Assembly (NCBI GenBank): GCA_036346225.1 | Contig: JARFIW010001321.1 | Span: forward strand, 558,001 to 622,000 | DNA: 64,000 nucleotides | From: Platerodrilus igneus | Lineage: Eukaryota > Arthropoda > Insecta > Coleoptera > Lycidae | Direction of reading: 5' to 3' | Shown here: positions 57,241 to 64,000 of the stretch, one piece after another | Position numbering within the stretch: the first letter of the stretch is position 1 | Layout: each line of letters begins with the position of its first letter | Notes under the pieces: model-generated | What the model was told of the DNA's origin: nothing | Database searches by the model: none | Seen by the model: the letters and a program-made list of their open reading frames with translations, nothing else | Translations under genes and position numbers: made by a program

Positions 57241-59207
57241 AAACCTGCTCTAACAAAAGCTTGATTGACATTTTGTTCTTAAATCTTTTATTTATGCCCT
57301 AATTTTTTGTTTACTTGGTGTATCCGATGATAATGTTGCCGATGTTTGTGACCCAATAGAAGAAGATGGAACCCTGCAGGATATATTGTCTAAAAATAAG
57401 AAACTGTTGTAGTTGTGTATATCTCATATGGATAAAAAGGATTAATTTTCAACTATTTAACTAGTGTGATTCGAAAACAAATGATTACCTTAATGGAAGA
57501 AACATAAAGATCTTCAATACTCAGAAGATTTCATTCTAATCAGATTAATAATAACAAAATTATGGCAAGTTAAAGTTGCCATAAATGGTAGATTGTACAT
57601 TTTAAAGAAGTTAACTAATAAAAGACAAAATTGACATGTTTAAATTGCTTTAACTTTTTTGTCATCAATTTAAGTAGGTTGAAATTTTCTGGGACTATGA
57701 AAATTTGTAGTGTATGTAAGCTGTATATGAGAATTACGAAAAAATAGCACTATGTTACGTTATTTCGAGGCAGCACGTTGGGCGCCAAATTTATGCTACG
57801 TTGGCTCGTAGCCGTGCGTAACCCAAAGAAAATCAAAGAAATGACCGGACTCAATTGGAGATTGGGGGTTGTAGAAAGCAGACCAACATCTATGTACGCG
57901 GTTGTAAGGACTTAGTAACAATACCTGCCATAAAAAAAATTAGTCCTGCAAACCTGAAATAAAGAAAAAGCATAGCATGCTGATCGAGCATAGATTGTTC
58001 AGTACTTTATAGAATGTAAAAAAAACTGTTTAGATAATCTATATAATATAAACCGGTAAAATCAATATAAAAATTTTTAGTACAAAGTGAGGTAATATTG
58101 GGGAGTAGCAGAAACGTTTCCTCACACTCCAATTAATCATAGATCACACAAAATTTTAACAAAAGATAAATAGGTAAGCACAATTGATATGAGTCATCTA
58201 GTATTGTTGATTCTTTTTTTTTTTTCTTTAGCATGCAAGTCTATTGTAAAAGGTATCAGAACGACAAAGATATGGCAAAACAACGGATAGATATTTAAAG
58301 TAATAACAAGTAGGAAATAGTTCAACTTACAAAAGGTCCTTCGGTAACGCTTCCTTGCAATTGAAGTGTGGGATTCACGATGTCCGGCACTAACGCAGCA
58401 CTTCACCCTTGACTGGGAGGGTGTTGATGGAATTTCTTACACTTTACACTAATCACACCTACGTATTGTTAAGTACACTTTGGATGGTTGTTGATTGTGC
58501 TTTGGGGTAATGGCGTAGCAATGGTAATGTGATGGTAGAGTCTTTAGTTGCGAGAGGTGGTACTTAACTCAGGTCCTAGGGACCTAGGGATCTTTTAAGA
58601 AGTGTTAGTGAAAGTATCAATTACCTGAATAAAAGTAATGAAACGATGAAATCAAACAACAATATTTAATAATGAATTAACTTAAAACTAAACAACATGT
58701 TAATAAAATACGAAGCAGTAAAAGAGTTAAACAGTTATAATAATAAAGAGTTAACTTACGGTTAGAATTCTAAGTGACCATCTTAATTAGAGTTTCTTCA
58801 GCATCTATAAAGGGTTAAGTCACCATTTTGATAAGAGCCAACTTGCTCTTCAGCATATTACCATTGACTTGGCTAGCTGTCTAGCTGCCCACAAACTACC
58901 GATGAGTGAATGGGTGTCTTGGCCTTTTATACATGCTGAGTCAAGGATACTGGTTTCTATGGAAGGTTTTGGCATGTGATAATGAGTACAGAGGTTAGCC
59001 AAAACTTCCTAGTTTGTAATAATTTTACAGGGAACTGATTAGGAAAAATACAAAGTAACTAACTAATGTGGTATAGATTAAGAGGAAATAACATGAAACA
59101 TTACGGTTTGGTTTGAAGAAGATAATGACAAAGTAGATTGCAAAGTTTCCTAAAATACAGGATGCTAAATGTATTGATTGTTACAATGTTGCACTTCTAA
59201 AAGTAAT
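57241..59207. other. 2 kb interval, possible LTR debris
   Basis: No ORF of note. A primer-binding-site-like string lies at 57767-57790. GGTCCTAGGGACCTAGGGA at about 58573 is a short palindromic repeat. An LTR origin of part of it is possible but no second copy is in the window. Confidence 0.35.
57767..57790 (-). other. Possible gypsy-type primer-binding site
   Basis: Minus strand: GTAGCA, then TAAAT, then TTGGCGCCCAACGTGC. TGGCGCCCAAC is a common LTR-retrotransposon primer-binding sequence, and GTAGCA is the same LTR end as in the intact gypsy copy here. Without a paired LTR this is tentative. Confidence 0.35.
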
Positions 59208-59760
59208 CTAAAATAATGGCTTCTCTATATACAACAGTATTTCACTGGTGTTAGCAGCAGACATTATCATGCTGATGGAACTATGTAGCATTGATAAATC
59301 TCTTGTTAATTCTATTTCCTGAGACAATAATTTCGAAATATTTTGTAATGCAAATCGTAAAAATAATGGTAATAAAAATTTAGAATCACGGGCTTTCAAG
59401 GCACGATGTAATGCATTAAACTAACAGTAACGTAAGGTGTTTTATTTGCTACCTATGGTAACAAAGAAAAATCTAATGCTTTTGAATAACGAAATTTGCG
59501 CAAACAATGATCTATTTTAGATTCTTTGGGGTTAGAAAATTCAGAAACTACAGTATCAACTGTCTTTACATGTGAATGAGATACATGTTCATAAGAAGCA
59601 ACCTTTTTTTTCCAGATTTTTTTTGGAAATCTGATCTTCACGTCGACTAATGCAAACCAGCCCCTCTACTAAACCTGCTACAACTGTATCATCATTTTTT
59701 TTTAGAAACACTCAAGCTTAAAACTGTATTTGGATAATCCAAAGTATGCACTACTCTGAT
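59208..59760 (-). pseudogene. UTP15-like fragment (last WD40 repeat and C-terminal domain)
   Basis: The reading starts at about 59760 with RVVHTLDYPNTVLSLSVS and NDDTVVAGLVEGLVCISRRE, which resembles the end of the UTP15 propeller (human: VHSFDYAASILS... then ...GMTNGILSVK). The C-terminal UTP15 domain follows: LRKFRYSKALD, KTPYVTVSLM, LKARDSKFLLPLFLRF, and LLSQEIELTRDLSML near the end. Frame breaks occur in the T-rich tract near 59605, at a stop near 59455 and near 59400. UTP15 is an SSU-processome factor for 18S rRNA maturation. The lack of introns together with frameshifts suggests a truncated retrocopy; a decayed exon is the alternative. Confidence 0.7.
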
Positions 59761-59774
59761 AAAAAAAGGGACCA

Positions 59775-60705
59775 CGAAAACTAGATCGCACACACAGTTC
59801 AAATATAAAAACACAAATCAACTAAAAAAACACAATCAATAAAGCCCGTGCAAACACTAAGCAAGTCCGTCAAATGCTCCGCACAACACGCGTGCAGGTC
59901 GAGTCCAACAAGTTCTACCACTTTTATTTCCAACAGAAAATCAACAAAAAAACACAATTAGTAAAGCAACGCGTATCACTAAAACCGTCCGTCAATGACC
60001 TTAAAACCGCACGTGTGGTCAACCAAACACGTTCGCCTATAAAGCATACTTCCTTCAAAAGGAATTAGAACTACACTGCCTACAGTTAATATACAACTTT
60101 TATTTCACAAGAAAAACAACTAAAATCGTGCCGTGCTTGTTCATGAACAATACGAAAATTCATACCGCATTAATTCCCACTATTTTCAAAGCAAAAAGGA
60201 AAACAGTATTTTTACCGTAATTAATATATAGGAATAAAGAACAAACTACGACTCCCATCCGTTTGTTCAACTCGTTGCTATTACAACCTCTTATCGATAA
60301 CTAGAAAATCAATAATATCCACTCATTATAACACGACGCATTCACCTAAGGATGTGTTTCAATCTCGATCACCTAACCACACTATCGAATTGTAGAGAGT
60401 GAAAGTCGATAATCGCGTAATATAATATAAAGGGATTATTCGCAAACGAGTTAATAAATATAAAACATAGAGATAGTAGTTTCAGAAATGTATTTACGAA
60501 TTGAGTATAGCGTAAAACGTTAAACTACAAAAATGCACGTTACAACTATCATTAAAATCGTATTACTTGATGTTAACCGTACAGATATATCCGCATAAAA
60601 GGGAGTAACTTACTTTGGAAATATGTTTTGGAATCTTCTATACTATTAATTGTAATATCTGAAATATAACATAATAAGTTACAGGCAAAAACAAAGAACA
60701 TGTTA
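59775..60705. other. Interval without recognised gene
   Basis: It is somewhat richer in CG dinucleotides at 59870-60050 than the surroundings. A TATCGATA-like site lies at about 60294 (CTTATCGATAACT). No gene seen. Confidence 0.4.
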
Positions 60706-60707
60706 GT

Positions 60708-60922
60708 TGTTACCATATAGAATTACTATTTTTTTGTGGTTTATGTTCAAATTGATCTGGTACTTGTTCATCAAACAGTTGAAATTGCCTTAATAGTCTT
60801 TTGCGAACTTTAGTGGTTTTCGAGAAATATTTTTCTAGAAAATGTTTCTCACACAGTTTATAAGTTTTATACAGCTTATCTGAATCCATTGCCAGTAAAT
60901 CATTCCGATTACATGGTGTTAA
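60708..60922 (-). pseudogene. THAP zinc-finger C-terminal half (possible exon)
   Basis: Open minus-strand reading: NRNDLLAMDSDKLYKTYKLC, then EKHFLEKYF, RKRLLRQF and DEQVPDQF. The KLCEKHF stretch fits the second half of the C2CH THAP finger (Cys-x2-His), followed by the usual basic RxRL and a VP motif. The reading is open from an AG at about 60923, a possible splice acceptor, to TAA at about 60708. The N-terminal C-x-C half was not found. It could be an exon of a THAP gene or a P-element/THAP9-like remnant. Confidence 0.4.
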
Positions 60923-63430
60923 CTATTCCTCACATCTGTGGAAGTAGAAATATTGCAATGAGCAACTAAAAGCACAGTTTATCCAAGACAAGCTATGCTG
61001 TAGGCACAGATTACCCTATATTAATGGTAAATCAGTGTAGGTACTCCCCTTACTCGATCAATTATTGAGATTCGGAATATAAAGATATCGTTTGAAGATT
61101 TTATGGAACCTCTTCTAAAAGCACAAAATGTGCAATCTTTTTTATTCTTTCCGTCCATATTCTTTGTTAAACGCTAAAAAATAATACAATACGAATCGAA
61201 ATATTGGTTAACCAGAACAAAATTTTTAGGTTGATTAAAAAACCACTTATTTGGAGCATGCGCAAAGAAAAACAATTCACATCTGTAAGAGGTGGATAAT
61301 CTGTGGTAGTGTCTCGCCTAATAACATATAATAAATTTAGTTTGTTGTTTATCGTTATCATTTTATTACATTACAAGACTCAACAGAGAACAGTTAGCAT
61401 TTTGAATCTTTAGCGTTTCATATATAAAAAACAATTAAGAGGAGGCATTTTAACAGAGAAATTCTTTACTAAAAATTGGAATGTTTGAAGTAAATTTTGC
61501 AGTGTTCCCTTGTCATAGAAAACTCAATGCAATTATTAGAAATCTTCGATGAAATTACAATTTAATCACTGTTTAGTGAAATAGGTCTCTGTGTTAATGG
61601 GTCAATTTGGACATAAAATCTTTTAGTATGTTGGTGTGTTTTTCCTGATTATTAAATTTATAGATGATAAACGCTTTAGAAATTGAACGAGATACTACAA
61701 AAAATATATTGAAGCAAAAGCGGTATCTACTGTCACCTAAGAGTATAGTAACGAACTGCTTAATATTTCATAATATATTTAAATTTGTTTGATGTCCGAT
61801 GAAAAGAGCATCCTTTGTCAATGACAGTATATAAAATGCCAGTGCTCTGATTTTCGATATCGTGAATTACTAACTCTGTACAGCGATTCTATGAAACACT
61901 TTGAAATGAAAATTATATTATTCTATTATGTTTTAGTAATCTCCATGCGTTTTTAAGTAATCAGAGATGCTTCACACAAAGGGCAATTTATATTTTATAA
62001 AATTTTAGAACCAGGTTATTGTTAGCCTTTAGATAGAATTTGAAGACTACAATAGTGTCACATCATCGCTCTTTCATTCAAATTGATTGAAAAGCTGCCG
62101 TATACACCATCAATTACAATTTTTTATCCTAAATTATTTACCCTAGCGCAATTTATTACCAAACAACTGTTAAACCGAGATAAATTGTGTGGCTAGGGAG
62201 TTTCCCGCCATTTAAAATGAAATATAAGAAATTTTGCTGCCCGATAAAATAGCTTTTCAGACAACTTATTATAAAGCTTTGAAGTAGTAACGTAACTTCA
62301 ACACCTACAATATGACACTGTAGCTTGCACGTATGATACCTTAAATTTCAAATTTCAGTGTTGTGCTTAAATATTATGTATTAAAATTTAAGACAAAGTC
62401 AGTCTGGGGGCTTATATCGCCTTTAGAGATGAGCCCATAAATCCTGCGAGGTAATGATGCCTAAGCTATGGCTTTTGCAGGAATCAACCGAAAGCTACGA
62501 CGACCGCAGAGCCATTAAAACGCTCAACAAGTAATGTTCATCGTTGCTGAGGAACTACATGGAATTCTGAATTAGGGGCAGTTCGCTTTTCAATGAACGT
62601 AGAACACTATTGCTAATGCTAACAAGCCAATTAGTGAAGGAGGGAATGCGCAAGGAAGTGGACGAACCTGTGCTTGTATTCATCTCATTCCCTATTGACT
62701 TGTACAGTAGTTTCATACAAATTAGGATATTATCACAAAGTAGAGGATGTTGCCATGTAATAATCCTGATGCGTGTCTTAGTAATTAGGAACAATCCTGC
62801 TAACCAACAGTAAAGGTTTGGCTTTCATACACGTACGATGCGGTTCTGCAAAATTGTTGGGCGGATTCCATATAAAAGTATATTCTTGTGGTAGGCACAG
62901 CATACGTTATCGGAACTGCACAATTTAAGTAAAATCCTAAGAAAGTAGGTTACATAAAATGTATTGCCTTTGATTTTCTGAAAACCAACTTTCAACTTTG
63001 GTATCGACTATTCATTCGTTGGTATAATTTTTTTTTTCATTAAAAGAGCTTTTTTATATTCTGATCAAAATGCTGTAGACGCGAGTTATGTGATCCCCCA
63101 TTTGTTATACCTATAAAACTAATACTTAAGAAAGTTACTAGGAAATATTAGGAAATGTGCAACAATGTCATAAAAGACAATTTGTTACAATTTATTTCAG
63201 TTTATAAACGTTCATAGAAACGGAAGCGCTACAAAGTAGCACAAGGATAAGTGACACTGCAGATGTCAGGTCACAGACGGTCGTAGGAAGTCACGTACCA
63301 AGATTGCGCAGAATTAAGCCTGCAACAAAGTAATTATGAATAGCTTTTAAGATAGCAACTATGTATCATGAATAGAGTCAAGTGTAAGCAGACATTAGGT
63401 CTGCAAGTTCCCACAGAACTGTGAGGGGTA
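60923..63430. other. 2.5 kb interval without recognised gene
   Basis: AT-rich with only short frames. The part from about 63160 to 63430 may be the upstream part of the LTR-like unit described next. Confidence 0.4.
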
Positions 63431-63436
63431 GGAGAT

Positions 63437-63471
63437 TATATAAAGCCCGGGAGCTCCACTCGCAGTCAGTT
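63437..63471 (+). promoter_or_regulatory. TATA box plus TCAGTT initiator, probable LTR promoter
   Basis: TATATAAA at 63437-63444, a GC-rich stretch (GCCCGGGAGC), and TCAGTT at 63466-63471. The initiator A is 31 bp from the TATA start, the standard arthropod spacing. AATAAA-type sites follow at about 63597. The arrangement resembles the U3-R region of an insect gypsy-type LTR, perhaps about 63150-63690, but no second LTR or PBS was identified. Confidence 0.5.
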
Positions 63472-64000
63472 CATCAAACGTTCAGCTTTTACATTACAGT
63501 TCGTAGATAGCTCATATTGTACAATTAATTAATGTATTTCCACCTAGACTAATTATTCAAGTTTGTCAAAATTCCAATTAATTTCTGTATAATCAAAAAT
63601 AAATTTGTTAAAGTTCAAAGAGTCTTTTTAAAAAGGACCGCTCGAAGCCACGAACCTTAACTCGCGTAGCTAAATAAAATTACCCTTACAAGTGTTTAGC
63701 CTCCTGATGTCACAGTGGAAAGGTTTCAAATTGGAACGCGAAGAGATGATTCAAAACGAGATCACCCTTCGATGCGCATTGGGCAGTACTTAGAGTGCCA
63801 TAAAAAGCGTAAATGAAACCTATAAACATAGCTTGTCTTTATGCACAACCCGGAAATCTTGGAAATCTAAAAAAATCATTTAATCAACTTAAATGCAAGG
63901 AACTAACGCTAAAAGAGTACTGCATTAGAACTAGATATTATAAAAATACTTTGTTACTGCATGACTATTAAATAATTACTAATTACAATTGGTAGTATTT
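63472..64000. other. Right edge, no gene recognised
   Basis: Sequence downstream of the LTR-like promoter; no ORF above 60 codons. A retroelement leader is possible. Confidence 0.4.

Overview
The window is a repeat-dense, AT-rich piece of an animal nuclear genome, most likely an insect. The grounds are the transposon families present (BEL/Pao, Ty3/gypsy, piggyBac, BED-finger hAT, a mariner-like element with a DD41D spacing, Penelope-like, RTE-like and CR1/Jockey-like LINEs, a tRNA-derived SINE) and arthropod-type TATA + TCAGTT promoters. No intact host gene was found. The only host-related coding traces are a frameshifted fragment of UTP15 (59208-59760, minus) and part of a THAP zinc finger (60708-60922, minus). 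Almost every transposon ORF carries stops or frameshifts. Layout: (1) 276-5034 is a degenerate hAT element with TIRs, a near-8-bp target duplication and subterminal arrays of TATCGATA. Inside it sit a SINE with an exact 14-bp duplication, a divergent LTR fragment, a Penelope-like tail with a hammerhead-like motif, and a 3 x 70 bp repeat. (2) 7871-9418 holds the 3' part of a second hAT, an inverted CR1-like RT piece and an RTE tail. (3) 9297-31575 is one nested stack. An RTE tail (minus) is split by a CR1-like LINE (plus). The LINE is split twice, by a mariner-like element (9525-14860, itself split by RTE copy 1) and by a BEL/Pao element (15684-31450). The BEL 3' LTR is in turn split by a gypsy element (21657-30986, minus). 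LTR divergence by eye fits this order: about 2/696 for gypsy and about 9/572 for BEL. (4) 31896-34734 is a piggyBac element between TTAA sites with a SINE inside. (5) 34739-40210 is a mosaic: an RTE tail split by a 1.44-kb LINE end (L), a 70-bp tandem repeat block, tandem LINE-tail units, a Penelope-like element with inverted ends, an opposite-facing relative of L (R), and a truncated SINE. (6) 40211-47404 is mostly featureless apart from one decayed SINE. (7) 47405-55337 holds a second RTE-like LINE (minus), the 70-bp repeat block again, an RTE 5' fragment, and a second BEL/Pao pol fragment. (8) 55338-64000 holds a 189-bp palindrome, an RTE tail, the UTP15 and THAP remnants, and an LTR-like promoter near the right edge. 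Points that look most worth following: a roughly 30-nt UUCG hairpin shared by the SINE 3' end and the L/R LINE tail, which suggests a SINE-LINE partnership; hammerhead-like ribozymes in the Penelope-like repeats, one of which seems to have seeded a TATTTAG microsatellite; a hAT element whose end repeats match the binding site known for DREF, a BED-finger protein; and a GATA-motif minisatellite in the gypsy 3' region. Coordinates of non-ORF boundaries were read by eye and may be off by several bases.
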